IMG/VR virus record: IMGVR_UViG_3300011114_000918
Coordinates: 1 to 20,478 of that record
Reading direction: 5' to 3' (one strand)
DNA from: a virus
DNA length: 20,478 nt
The number at the start of each line of letters is the position of its first letter. Position 1 is the stretch's first letter. Shown piece after piece: positions 1 through 6,880 of the stretch. Below the pieces are notes generated by a model that was not told where the DNA came from, ran no database searches, and saw nothing but the letters and a program-made list of their open reading frames with translations. Made by a program: the position numbers and the translations under genes.

Positions 1-1244
1 TGATTGACGATCTCGGTGACCTGCGTGGCGGTCAGCACCTTCTCATCGAGGATCAGCCGGAACAGGCTTTCGAGGAACGCGTCACGAATAAGCTCGCGCT
101 CCATGTCCATCATTTTTTCGTTGGTCGCGATGTTGCCGGTCGGCAGCGTGTGAACAAGCAGCTTGCCGTCCGATGTGACGCCGCCCTTGTTCATCGCGCC
201 GGGACGCATCGACATGTCGGTAATGCCGTCGTCCGCGGTCAGCAGCACAGGGTCGGCGGCGCGGTGGCCTTGCTTGAGAAATGTCGCCTTTTGCGCGTTG
301 AGCGTCTTGAGCGCGGGCAGCACCATCATGGCCGGGCCGCGCCCGTAAACTTCGCCGGGGCCTTGGTCGTAGCGGCTTGGCGCGATCGGCAGCGAGCGAT
401 AGCCGCCCTCCGGCGCCATCAAGCACTGACCCTCGATCGACACGTAATACGAGCCAAACGGCATGCCGCGGGCGTCGTAGCGCTCCGGGTCATAGTCGGC
501 GCGCGGACGAACGCAATGCAGAAAATTGTATGTCCACTGGCTGTTCTGCGCCAAGGCGGAATGCAGGTTTGCCGGCAAGCGCTCGATGCCCCACTTCTGC
601 ACCGCCTGATAGGCGGTCAGCCGGAACCAGCGAACGAAGCCGTCGATGCTGCCCTGATGGTTTTCGCGCCAGAACAATTCACCAAGCGGGATCGACTTGT
701 AGCGCGCACCTCGCGCACCGCCGAACAGCCGGCCATCCAGCCGATCAATGAACATCGCGGCGTTGCCAAACGCGCCAAGCTCCTGCCAGTTGTTTTGATT
801 CTGGCCGGTGAAGTTCGCCGTCGCCATATAGCGATGCCGAAACAGCAGATCGGTGACCTGCTCGAAATAGAGCCGGGTCGCGCGGTCCTTCATGACGTAA
901 TCGTCATCGGCGCGGACCTGGTGCCACTCCATGTTGCGCGGCGTAATCATGGAGTCGCAGATCGCGCCGAACCGATGCAGCGCCATCATGCCGCTGGAAT
1001 CGATTTGCTGATGCGTTTTCTTTTGGCCCGGCCAGTTGTAGTTGCCGTAGAAAAATGTGTTGCGCGAATTCGGCCGAATGAGCTGGGCAACTTCCTCCCA
1101 CTGACTCGCGAACCCGTTCCTGAAAACGGTCAATTGGCTAAATTCTTGAAGAATATCTCTTACGGTCTCCTGCTCGCGTTGCGACGGCACGCGCGGAATG
1201 CCGACCGATGCGGCGTCGATCTTGGCAAGTTCAGTTGATGGCAT
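1..1244 (-). CDS. Phage portal (head-to-tail connector) protein, 3' end missing
   Basis: Forms the dodecameric ring at one capsid vertex through which DNA is packaged and to which the tail attaches. Reading leftward from 1244 gives at least 414 residues, starting MPSTELAKIDAA. A block near residues 290-305 reads RYDQGPGEVYGRGPAMM, characteristic of the bacteriophage head-to-tail connecting family (PF12236, T7-like podoviruses). The window edge cuts the gene; the family is usually 500-700 residues. The ATG at 1244 is supported by GGAGG 8 bases upstream, and it overlaps the preceding gene by 14 bases. Position after the terminase genes fits the usual packaging-portal order. The podovirus reading depends on this family call. 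Confidence 0.88.
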   Translation of the reverse strand, partial: MPSTELAKIDAASVGIPRVPSQREQETVRDILQEFSQLTVFRNGFASQWEEVAQLIRPNSRNTFFYGNYNWPGQKKTHQQIDSSGMMALHRFGAICDSMITPRNMEWHQVRADDDYVMKDRATRLYFEQVTDLLFRHRYMATANFTGQNQNNWQELGAFGNAAMFIDRLDGRLFGGARGARYKSIPLGELFWRENHQGSIDGFVRWFRLTAYQAVQKWGIERLPANLHSALAQNSQWTYNFLHCVRPRADYDPERYDARGMPFGSYYVSIEGQCLMAPEGGYRSLPIAPSRYDQGPGEVYGRGPAMMVLPALKTLNAQKATFLKQGHRAADPVLLTADDGITDMSMRPGAMNKGGVTSDGKLLVHTLPTGNIATNEKMMDMERELIRDAFLESLFRLILDEKVLTATQVTEIVN

Positions 1245-1701
1245 AGCGTTTTGCCTCCGGGTCGGAGGGGTTCATCGAGGGATCGATGCGATAATCGGCG
1301 ACCAGCCAGCGCTGCACGGCGCCGAACATCTCGCGGCGGTCCTCGTCGCTCAGTTTCAATTCGTCGGCGAGCCGGCGGAAATGCGATTGCATGTCGGCGC
1401 TGTTGAGGAAGATCGCGCGGTTTTTCTCGATGGCACCGTTCCGGTGCACCACGTCGGCCATGACATGCCCGGTCTTGGCAATGCGGCCGGCCGTCGAAAG
1501 AAACGGCGCGCTGATGCTCTTGAAGCCGGGGAACACAGCCAGCAGCAGCGTGTGCATGGCGTCGTCGTAATTGTGCGCCAGTACCGACAGCACGACCATG
1601 CCGAGCGCCTTGTTGCGAGTCGTGGCGAGCGCGCGGCCCTGCCAGCTTTCGCGCAATTCCTGCGCGTGTTTGGCGGCGGAAAGGTCAACCACGGAAGGCA
1701 C
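1231..1701 (-). CDS. Conserved-looking hypothetical phage protein between terminase and portal
   Basis: Protein of 156 residues that I do not recognise. It looks soluble and mostly helical, with a hydrophobic stretch near residues 33-65 (VVLSVLAHNYDDAMHTLLLA) and a charged C-terminal half (RRLADELKLSDEDRREMF). The start is a GTG at 1701, 17 bases inside the 3' end of the upstream gene, with no clear Shine-Dalgarno; another GTG lies 9 bases further in. Its end overlaps the portal start by 14 bases, so it is probably translationally coupled. Its place in the packaging operon suggests a head-assembly or packaging accessory role, but nothing in the sequence specifies it. Confidence 0.75.
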   Translation of the reverse strand: MPSVVDLSAAKHAQELRESWQGRALATTRNKALGMVVLSVLAHNYDDAMHTLLLAVFPGFKSISAPFLSTAGRIAKTGHVMADVVHRNGAIEKNRAIFLNSADMQSHFRRLADELKLSDEDRREMFGAVQRWLVADYRIDPSMNPSDPEAKRYAIN

Positions 1702-1885
1702 CCAGCAGGCTCATTGCGGCCGGGCCCAAGGCGCTTACCGCCTGTTGCGGGCCGCCCTCGCCGCCGTTGAGTTGCAGCAGTTTTTTCTTCTTCCGGGTTT
1801 CTTCGTCGTCGACCTGCTCGCGCAGCATCTCTCCCTCGCCACCAAGGCCGAGGTCAAGGACCGACGGTGAATAGGGGTTTGCCAT
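1685..1885 (-). CDS. Small hypothetical phage head-operon protein
   Basis: A 66-residue protein starting MANPYSPSVLDLGLGG, with a lysine-rich centre (EETRKKKKLLQL) and a glycine/alanine-rich end. An open frame extends upstream to about 2044, but that part lies inside the terminase gene and reads as arginine/serine-rich shadow sequence, so I place the start at the ATG at 1885, 44 bases after the terminase stop. No strong ribosome-binding site is visible. Short low-complexity proteins of this kind are common next to podovirus-type portal genes; the function is unknown. Confidence 0.6.
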   Translation of the reverse strand: MANPYSPSVLDLGLGGEGEMLREQVDDEETRKKKKLLQLNGGEGGPQQAVSALGPAAMSLLGAFRG

Positions 1886-1928
1886 GCCGCGGAAGGTGCG
1901 GCGGCGCGAGAACCGCAGCAACGCACTG

Positions 1929-3443
1929 TCAGAACAACTCGAAGTCCACGTCGGCGGCGACGGGTTGCTGCGCGGAGCGCTTGGCGGCATAGCCGCGGAA
2001 TTTCTCCGGCGCCTTGGCGAACCGGATATCCATGCACGCGACACGGATGGCGCTCAGAATGTCGTCGTCGACCTTGTGCACCAGCCCGTTGACCCGGTGG
2101 TAGCCCTGATATTCGTCAAAGGCTTCGGCCAGATGCGCCGCGATTTTGAGCTTGCCGGCGGCAAAACGCTCGTCCATTTCGGTGATACCGGCCTCGAAAT
2201 TGTAGCCGCCGTCGGGAAACGTCGCGTGCGTCGGCCTCATGTTGAGCCCGAGCTTCTTGTAGGTCGCCGCGACCGTCTCGCCCGTGATGATGCCCGCGCT
2301 GCGCCCGCCATCGTGCGGCCACGCCACGGGCGCTTCCCACATCGGGTTTTCCTTGAGCGCGGCCACATGGCCGGCTGCCATGCCCATCAGTCGCGCGGCG
2401 TGCACGACGTAGATCACGTCGTTGTCAATGTCCCGGCAGACCAGCACGGCCGCGAACGGATGTCCGCTCGATCCCGAGCCGCTGTGTCGGAAGTCGAAAC
2501 CCCACATCCACGGCCAATAAGGCGGGAAAGTCGTAGGGTCCGCGCTGTGCTTGATTTGCTCGACCGGCGTTTCGAACACCGAGCCCTCGCCCTGCATATC
2601 GCCGCCATAGGCGCGGGTCGCTGCCTTGTCGCCGTATCGGGCCACGATCATGGCAATTTCGGCGTCGGGGATGTGCCCCCCCTTTGATACCGCGGCGTCG
2701 TCGATCGTCATCAGCACCTCGCCGGTGCCGGGCTTGCGCTCCTTGAAGTGCTTGCGCACCGGCGACAGGCCCAGCATTGGCGACATCGACCAGATGATGA
2801 TCCCGTTCGTCGTGGTCAAGCGCGCCTGGCATTCGCCATAGACTTCGAAATCGCCGGGATCTTCGTCGCCCCAAATCACGTCAACCGGTTCGCCCTGCCA
2901 CGCGGCACGGCCCATTTCGAACGTCTTTCCGCGCAGAATGGCCTTGCCGCCAACCTCACGGGTCAGCGCGATCGTATCGACGAAATCCGAAATGCCGCGC
3001 GCCATGGTCGGCCGGCCAACGATGTTGTCGAGCGGGATCAAACCCGTGCCGAGGCCGCCCTGCTCACGGATGTCGCCGAGAAGCTTGGTCTGCGCGCCAT
3101 CGCGCGTCATGCCCGATGTCGTGCAGCCGTACCAGCCGATAAAATCGAACGGCCGCTCGATCTTCGGCGGCGTGACGAACCGCCGGCCGGTGTACCAATC
3201 CGGGTACCACGACAGCGCATCCATCGTCATTTGCGCGCCCGCGGCGAGCGTTTTGCCAAGCTGGTTGCCGGCGCGCAGCATCTTCTCGGGCGCGAGGAGA
3301 TTGTGCCATTCGCGCTGCTTGGCGTTCGGCCGGTAAAAGTCGATGCGGCGATATCGCTGCCGGTACTGCATTTCCGTCAGCATGCGCTTGGCGTGACGCC
3401 TGACCTCGTTCGGGTCGGGGCCTTCCTCGATGTCGTCGGTCAT
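1929..3443 (-). CDS. terL: Terminase large subunit (packaging ATPase and nuclease)
   Basis: Motor that pumps phage DNA into the prohead and cuts the concatemer. At 504 residues it has normal family length. The ATPase domain has a Walker A variant GNQLGKT at residues 59-65 and Walker B VDVIWGDE with acidic D193/E194. The nuclease domain starts near WMWGFDFRH, where D317 is the likely first metal-binding aspartate, with later acidic positions at WPHDGG and KVDDDI. The GNQxGKT form is typical of Terminase_6-type large subunits. The ATG overlaps the small-subunit stop as ATGA, so the two are translationally coupled. The order TerS-TerL-portal supports the call. Confidence 0.95.
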   Translation of the reverse strand: MTDDIEEGPDPNEVRRHAKRMLTEMQYRQRYRRIDFYRPNAKQREWHNLLAPEKMLRAGNQLGKTLAAGAQMTMDALSWYPDWYTGRRFVTPPKIERPFDFIGWYGCTTSGMTRDGAQTKLLGDIREQGGLGTGLIPLDNIVGRPTMARGISDFVDTIALTREVGGKAILRGKTFEMGRAAWQGEPVDVIWGDEDPGDFEVYGECQARLTTTNGIIIWSMSPMLGLSPVRKHFKERKPGTGEVLMTIDDAAVSKGGHIPDAEIAMIVARYGDKAATRAYGGDMQGEGSVFETPVEQIKHSADPTTFPPYWPWMWGFDFRHSGSGSSGHPFAAVLVCRDIDNDVIYVVHAARLMGMAAGHVAALKENPMWEAPVAWPHDGGRSAGIITGETVAATYKKLGLNMRPTHATFPDGGYNFEAGITEMDERFAAGKLKIAAHLAEAFDEYQGYHRVNGLVHKVDDDILSAIRVACMDIRFAKAPEKFRGYAAKRSAQQPVAADVDFELF

Positions 3444-4024
3444 TCGCCGGCCGGCAGTTCGGTGAATTCGCCTTCGATCGGCACCGCGGCGCGCTTGTCC
3501 TCAAGTTCGAGCAGCTTCTCGTACCGGCTGAGGCCAGAGAACCCGAAGGTGCGCTCCAACTCGGCGCGCGGCACGCCCAGGGTCTTGAGCCGCCGCAAAT
3601 CCTCGACCGCGGCGTCCTTGTGATTGATCGTCACCTGACCGCCGACATTCACGTCCAGCGCCGTGCGCTCCGCAAATCCGGTGCGCGCCAGCGTCATGTC
3701 GACCGCCTTGAGCGCCACCCGCTCGTTTTCGCTGCCCAGCAACGTCGAAAGCCGGAACAGCGCCTTGGGCGCCAGCGAGAACAGATACTTCGTGCACAGG
3801 GCGCGCAGCGCCTCCTGAATTTCGGCGCGCTGCAACAGGCCATGCGCCCGGACCTTGGCGCCTTCCTTCACGTCCGAATACCCGGCCGCCTTCGCAGCCT
3901 TCGACCCGTTCGCCCCGTTGAGCATGTAGTGCCACACGAACGCCCGCTCGCGCTCGGTGCGCAAAGCCTGAACAGGCTCAGGAAGATCGGAAAGCGGCGG
4001 CAAAAGCGGGATCACGTCCGTCAT
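3440..4024 (-). CDS. terS: Terminase small subunit
   Basis: DNA-recognition subunit that binds the phage packaging site and regulates the large subunit. From the ATG at 4024 it is 194 residues. After a proline-rich N-terminus, residues about 22-72 contain ERERAFVWHYMLNG, SKAAKAAGYSD and LLQRAEIQEAL. This spacing (about 20 residues before an AAkAAGYS helix-turn-helix, then a [L/V]Lqr.eIqeal helix) is typical of Terminase_2 small subunits. A TTG at 4078 would add 18 residues but begins in weakly coding sequence; neither start has a strong Shine-Dalgarno. It is first in the leftward packaging operon, so a packaging site may lie in or just upstream of it. Confidence 0.88.
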   Translation of the reverse strand: MTDVIPLLPPLSDLPEPVQALRTERERAFVWHYMLNGANGSKAAKAAGYSDVKEGAKVRAHGLLQRAEIQEALRALCTKYLFSLAPKALFRLSTLLGSENERVALKAVDMTLARTGFAERTALDVNVGGQVTINHKDAAVEDLRRLKTLGVPRAELERTFGFSGLSRYEKLLELEDKRAAVPIEGEFTELPAGE

Positions 4025-4684
4025 GCTGCAATTCGTAACGCCGTTAGCTTCAACAGCAACGCACCAGCCGAATTCCAAAAACCCGGCCCGGAATTTTCAG
4101 AGGCCCCGACTATAGGACAGAATACCCGAGACGTTTAAAAAAGGGCCGCGAAAGGAAGGGGATAGCCATTTTTCTGCATGGGTGGGAATTTCGGGGGGTA
4201 GCCGGCTCCCCGCCCCGGTCTTTTGCGTCGAAACGTGCGTATTTGCTGCCGATCGAGATGCCAGGAGTTCGACCGTTCATCACTCATGAATGCGAATTGT
4301 GGTCTAAGCTATTGATATGATTGGCATCTGTTCGAGCTATAACGCTTTGGCTGAGAGTGTTTGCGCCTATGCTGCACCGCACTCATATTCAGGTTACCGC
4401 ATGTGTTCCACCAATCCGCTCTTTCCCGCATGCCTTCCTTGACCTGCTGGCCCTTTGCGCTGGTTCATATGTTTGGCTCTGTGTCACCGTAAAATAACTC
4501 GGCATGACCGTAAGATTATTCGTCGTCCATGCGTGGCTGAGAGGCTGGCAAGCGGACTTTCGATGGTGTCTTTCGCTGCCCGTTCAATGCGTCAATCTGG
4601 CATAGTGCTTATGACGTGGTGGCGTAGACGGTATGCCGTGGCGTCGCATATTTTGGCACAAGTGCGTTCGCAGCATATAGAGAC
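4025..4684. other. About 660 bp without a convincing gene
   Basis: Lies between the leftward packaging operon and the leftward gene ending at 4685. Only short or composition-poor open frames occur on either strand. A GC-rich inverted repeat (CGGGG at 4192-4196, CCCCG at 4208-4212) is followed by ccccggTCTTTT, a weak terminator-like shape on the plus strand. A loose direct repeat, ACCGTAA-ATTA-like, occurs at 4486-4498 and 4506-4518. From about 4250 the DNA is visibly less GC-rich than the phage genes. The packaging-operon promoter should be near 4090-4140; TATAGT on the minus strand near 4110 is a possible -10 with no good -35. Confidence 0.5.
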
Positions 4685-5290
4685 TTATGGTGCGCACGGA
4701 CCTGTGCCACGCTGGCGCCGATACCATGTCCGCCGGCTTATGCCTTGCTCGAGCCATGGCCGCCGCTGGGATTTGCTGGCCTGTTCGTATTGCTGGCGGG
4801 GCAATGAGCCCGCGTTGTGTCTGGCCTTGGCCATGCGATGCCGGGCCCGTTGCTTGCGGGCTTTAGTGCGCGCTGCCTTGCCTTGGTCAATGGCGCCGAT
4901 CGTGGTCAATCCCAGGCCGGTGCGCTCGGCGGCCGTCACCCGATAGCGCCAGGCCAGTTGATCGGCGGACCACGCTCGAGCATTGGCAATGCCGTCGCTG
5001 ATAATGCTGCGCTGCTCGGTCAATGTAAGCCATGGCGCCCATATCTCGAGCCAAAAGCCTATCCGCTTCGATGCCTGCGGCATTGAGGCCAGATGGTGAA
5101 TGACGGGCTCGAGATCGTCCCGGCCGGCGTCATCATCCGGCAAGGCGATGCCGTACCTCGAGCGGAACAGGATGGCAAAGTCGTTTAGGCGCAAGGCCAC
5201 GATTTGCCGCGGCGAGGCATGCCGACGCTGCTTTTGCCTCGAGCTGTAGAGCTTTAATTTGCCAAGCTTCGGCCTTGTGGATAATGCCAT
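4685..5290 (-). CDS. Hypothetical protein with C-terminal HTH-like segment
   Basis: Protein of 201 residues, probably real although it sits in atypical DNA. The N-terminus is basic (KLKLYSSRQKQRRHASPRQ). The middle is a helical region rich in Trp and Leu (FWLEIWAPWLTLTEQR, WSADQLAWRYRVTAAERTGLG). The C-terminus is very basic and ends with QGISRRTWYRRQRG, which resembles the recognition part of a helix-turn-helix. I recall similar proteins in Bradyrhizobium-type genomes, with no assigned function. It may stop early at the C-terminus, because the following sequence keeps a similar basic composition only in broken frames. It reads on the opposite strand from the small-gene cluster to its right. 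DNA binding is inference. Confidence 0.55.
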   Translation of the reverse strand: MALSTRPKLGKLKLYSSRQKQRRHASPRQIVALRLNDFAILFRSRYGIALPDDDAGRDDLEPVIHHLASMPQASKRIGFWLEIWAPWLTLTEQRSIISDGIANARAWSADQLAWRYRVTAAERTGLGLTTIGAIDQGKAARTKARKQRARHRMAKARHNAGSLPRQQYEQASKSQRRPWLEQGISRRTWYRRQRGTGPCAP

Positions 5291-5367
5291 AACCCTAATA
5301 AATACGGGCTATTTCACGCATTCAGCAACGCACCGCGATTTATTTGAAAATAATTTGATATGACGTA

Positions 5368-5394
5368 TTGACATATGCCAAACCGTCTTATACG
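5368..5394 (+). promoter_or_regulatory. Putative sigma-70-type promoter for the left plus-strand cluster
   Basis: TTGACA at 5368-5373 is a perfect -35 box, followed after 15 bases by TATACG at 5389-5394. The region is A/T-rich (upstream ATTTGAAAATAATTTGATATG). It lies 50-80 bases before the first gene of the 5447-6880 cluster. The spacer is shorter than the ideal 17. Confidence 0.55.
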
Positions 5395-5426
5395 TTCGGG
5401 ATTGTCGAGAGATTGCCGCCTCTCAT

Positions 5427-5437
5427 AACCGCAAGGA
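5427..5437 (+). promoter_or_regulatory. Repeated ribosome-binding box, copy 1
   Basis: AACCGCAAGGA ends 9 bases before the ATG at 5447. The core CCGCAAGGA occurs four times in this 1.25-kb cluster, each time just upstream of a start codon. Confidence 0.8.
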
Positions 5438-5446
5438 TCAAAGCAA

Positions 5447-5602
5447 ATGAAAACCCTAATCGTAGTCACCTCGCTTCTGGTTTGCACCGTGGCGCTGTTC
5501 GTCGCGTCCGTGAACGTGAACGCCTGGGAAAAGGCCAATGCCTATCCCTACGGCAAAATGTGCAATTCGATCTTCACCGGCTACGTCGACACCTGCCGCT
5601 AA
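5447..5602 (+). CDS. Small membrane or secreted peptide
   Basis: A 51-residue peptide starting MKTLIVVTSLLVCTVALFVA: a short basic start and a strongly hydrophobic helix over residues 3-24. A polar tail of about 27 residues follows, with two cysteines (KMCNS and DTCR). It could be a single-pass membrane protein or an exported peptide with a disulphide; a cysteine also lies inside the hydrophobic segment. AAGGA 10 bases before the ATG supports the start. It is the first gene behind the 5368-5394 promoter, so it should be well expressed. The function is unknown. Confidence 0.65.
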   Translation: MKTLIVVTSLLVCTVALFVASVNVNAWEKANAYPYGKMCNSIFTGYVDTCR

Positions 5603-5626
5603 TTCCCCGCCCTTTGCCGAGGGCTT

Positions 5627-5637
5627 AACCGCAAGGA
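5627..5637 (+). promoter_or_regulatory. Repeated ribosome-binding box, copy 2
   Basis: AACCGCAAGGA, identical to copy 1 over 11 bases, ends 8 bases before the ATG at 5646. Confidence 0.8.
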
Positions 5638-5645
5638 ACTGCACA

Positions 5646-6104
5646 ATGTCAGCTTTCATCGTCTCTCACGACCATATCGACGCGCTGCTATCGTTTGCGA
5701 AAGACAAGCGAATGAAAGACCGCCTTGGCTATTTCATCCAGCCTAGTCGCGCCGATCTATTCGACTGGACCGCTATCGGGCAAGTTTTGCTCGCCGAGAA
5801 TGAGCGATCTGTCTGTCATCGGTATCCCGACTGCACGCCAACAGACGCGCCGGGCAAGATTGGCGAGGAAGCGATTAGCTATCGGTTCCGGTATTTCGAG
5901 CCCTTCCTGCAAATGGCGCACGCCAAAAAGATGGTCTGGATTATTAAGAATTGCGACTGTTTTGACTATCAGGCTTGCGAGACTGACGACTACCCGACGA
6001 CGATTGCGCATCGCATTATTGAGGCGATCCGCGCCGAGGCAATTCGATGCCTTCCCGACTATGACGCGGCACCTTGGGGAATCGATCGGGAACGGGTGCG
6101 GTAA
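5646..6104 (+). CDS. Hypothetical phage protein of the MSAFIVSHDHID type
   Basis: Protein of 152 residues starting MSAFIVSHDHIDALLSFAKD. I recognise the N-terminal block (I/V-S-x-x-H-I-D, then VGQ/IGQ-LLxEN-RSVxxRY) as recurring in alphaproteobacterial phage and plasmid proteins without a known function. Here the second block is IGQVLLAENERSVCHRYPD at about residues 44-62. The middle contains RFRYFEPFLQMAHAKKMVWIIKN and a cysteine-containing NCDCFDYQACE segment; the C-terminus carries HRIIEAIRAEAIRCLPDYD. It looks soluble, with no signal or membrane helix. Repeated box copy 2 fixes the start. Its stop overlaps the next start by one base (TAATG). Confidence 0.8.
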   Translation: MSAFIVSHDHIDALLSFAKDKRMKDRLGYFIQPSRADLFDWTAIGQVLLAENERSVCHRYPDCTPTDAPGKIGEEAISYRFRYFEPFLQMAHAKKMVWIIKNCDCFDYQACETDDYPTTIAHRIIEAIRAEAIRCLPDYDAAPWGIDRERVR

Positions 6105-6283
6105 TGCGCAGCACCATTCCCGGCCAATTCGACATGCCGCAAACCGAAGCGCGCGCGGCCGATCTCGCCAAACTCAAAGCCGCGGCGCCGTTGCGCCCGG
6201 CCAAGCCCCAGGCGCCGTGCGATGTCGGGCTATTCAGCGACGATGCCGCACAGATGGACCTGATCGAAATGTTCATGGACTAG
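6104..6283 (+). CDS. Small acidic-tailed phage protein, possible sliding-clamp binder
   Basis: A 59-residue protein starting MRSTIPGQFDMPQTEARAAD, with an Ala/Pro/Lys-rich middle. Its acidic end reads DVGLFSDDAAQMDLIEMFMD. Residues 50-54, QMDLI, are close to the bacterial beta-clamp-binding pentapeptide (QL[S/D]LF). The start overlaps the previous stop (TAATG), indicating translational coupling; a longer open frame from 6074 would lie inside the upstream gene and is not needed. The clamp idea is inference from a five-residue motif only; otherwise the function is unknown. Confidence 0.65.
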   Translation: MRSTIPGQFDMPQTEARAADLAKLKAAAPLRPAKPQAPCDVGLFSDDAAQMDLIEMFMD

Positions 6284-6291
6284 CCCGGAAC

Positions 6292-6317
6292 CGGGGCGGC
6301 GTTGCCGCGCTGCCCCG
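6292..6317 (+). terminator. GC-rich hairpin after the 59-residue gene
   Basis: CGGGGC at 6292-6297 pairs with GCCCCG at 6312-6317, with an inner GGC/GCC pair. There is no T-run, so intrinsic termination is doubtful; it may instead be an mRNA-processing or stabilising hairpin between genes. Confidence 0.3.
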
Positions 6318-6328
6318 CCTTCCCTAAC

Positions 6329-6339
6329 ACCGCAAGGAA
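6329..6339 (+). promoter_or_regulatory. Repeated ribosome-binding box, copy 3
   Basis: ACCGCAAGGAA, whose core ends 8 bases before the ATG at 6347. The preceding bases (CCCCGCCTTCCCTAAC) also resemble those before copy 2 (CCCCGCCCTTTGC...TTAAC). Confidence 0.8.
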
Positions 6340-6346
6340 TTGAGAA

Positions 6347-6880
6347 ATGAGCGCCACATATGACTTTCAAGACGCAATGGCCACGGGCAAGCAATCCGCG
6401 ATGGACCGCCGCAATAAAGGCCTGCCCGTTGGGAAACCGGCCGCCGGCTGGAACGCAAAGCCGCGCCAGATTGAGGATACCGCCGAAAACAGACTTGCCG
6501 CGGATCTCGACTATTTCCGCCGCGAACTCGCCGACGCGCAAAACACGATCGCGGTCATGCGCCAGAACGGCGGCCAGGATGTCGAAGATTTCGGGGCGGA
6601 ATTTGATAGGCTTGTGGGGGCCAGCTTGCCGGCCGGCCCCCGTGCCATCGCGCCGACTTCCCCCGCCCGCAAGGACACGAGAGGCAACACGATGACGAAC
6701 AATCAATACCTCGCCGCACTCAAAAAGTTAAGGCTCACTCCGGCCAGCAAGGCGACCGCCGAAGCATTGGGCCTATCGGTGCGCCAAGTGCAGCGGATCG
6801 CCGCCGGCCAAGACGTGCCGGAAACCGTGGCAAAACTTATTCGCATGTATCTGGAACATGGGTTGCCGGAGGACGAATAG
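6347..6880 (+). CDS. Two-part protein: unknown N-terminal region plus C-terminal HTH domain
   Basis: Open frame of 177 residues. Residues 1-85 are polar and helical (YDFQDAMATGKQSAMDRRN, LDYFRRELADAQNTIAVMRQ). Residues 86-115 are a Pro/Ala/Gly linker (GASLPAGPRAIAPTSPARKD). Residues 116-177 form a compact helix-turn-helix unit, with SKATAEALGLSVRQVQRIAAG as the likely DNA-binding part. Residue 116 is itself a methionine preceded by a ribosome-binding signal and a fourth copy of the repeated box, so the C-terminal domain may also be made alone, or two genes may have fused. The 3' end overlaps the convergent HNH gene by 44 bases. A regulatory role is inferred from the HTH. Confidence 0.7.
   Translation: MSATYDFQDAMATGKQSAMDRRNKGLPVGKPAAGWNAKPRQIEDTAENRLAADLDYFRRELADAQNTIAVMRQNGGQDVEDFGAEFDRLVGASLPAGPRAIAPTSPARKDTRGNTMTNNQYLAALKKLRLTPASKATAEALGLSVRQVQRIAAGQDVPETVAKLIRMYLEHGLPEDE
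6616..6641 (+). other. Strong GC hairpin inside the two-part gene
   Basis: GGGGGCC at 6616-6622 is a perfect inverted repeat of GGCCCCC at 6635-6641, with a 12-base loop. It falls in the linker-coding part, 51 bases before the internal ATG at 6692. Its position recalls the intergenic hairpin at 6292-6317, which also precedes a copy of the repeated box. Confidence 0.5.
6667..6675 (+). promoter_or_regulatory. Repeated ribosome-binding box, copy 4 (internal)
   Basis: CCGCAAGGA lies inside the 6347-6880 frame, 16 bases before the in-frame ATG at 6692. A further GAGAGG lies between them. Confidence 0.6.
6692..6880 (+). CDS. Possible separate HTH protein from an internal start
   Basis: In-frame alternative product of 62 residues starting MTNNQYLAALKKLRLTPASK and consisting of the HTH domain alone. 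The ATG at 6692 follows GAGAGGCAACACG, a usable Shine-Dalgarno, and copy 4 of the CCGCAAGGA box. The domain is self-contained and begins exactly at this methionine. It may be made in addition to the full-length protein, or may be a formerly separate gene joined by loss of an upstream stop. Confidence 0.4.
   Translation: MTNNQYLAALKKLRLTPASKATAEALGLSVRQVQRIAAGQDVPETVAKLIRMYLEHGLPEDE

Noticed and set aside
150-1238. Long plus-strand open frame of 362 residues
   Set aside because: It is antisense to the portal gene, rich in His/Arg/Ala with no family resemblance; a GC-rich shadow.
2748-3623. Plus-strand open frames opposite the terminase genes
   Set aside because: Antisense shadows of convincing terminase genes; the composition is arginine/alanine-rich and starts lack ribosome-binding sites.
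4318-4443. 41-codon plus-strand frame starting MIGICSSYNALAES
   Set aside because: No Shine-Dalgarno, odd composition and no neighbour coupling.
4455-4946. Plus-strand open frame of 163 residues
   Set aside because: Cys/Trp/Arg-rich sequence with no ribosome-binding site, partly opposite the more protein-like minus-strand gene at 4685-5290.
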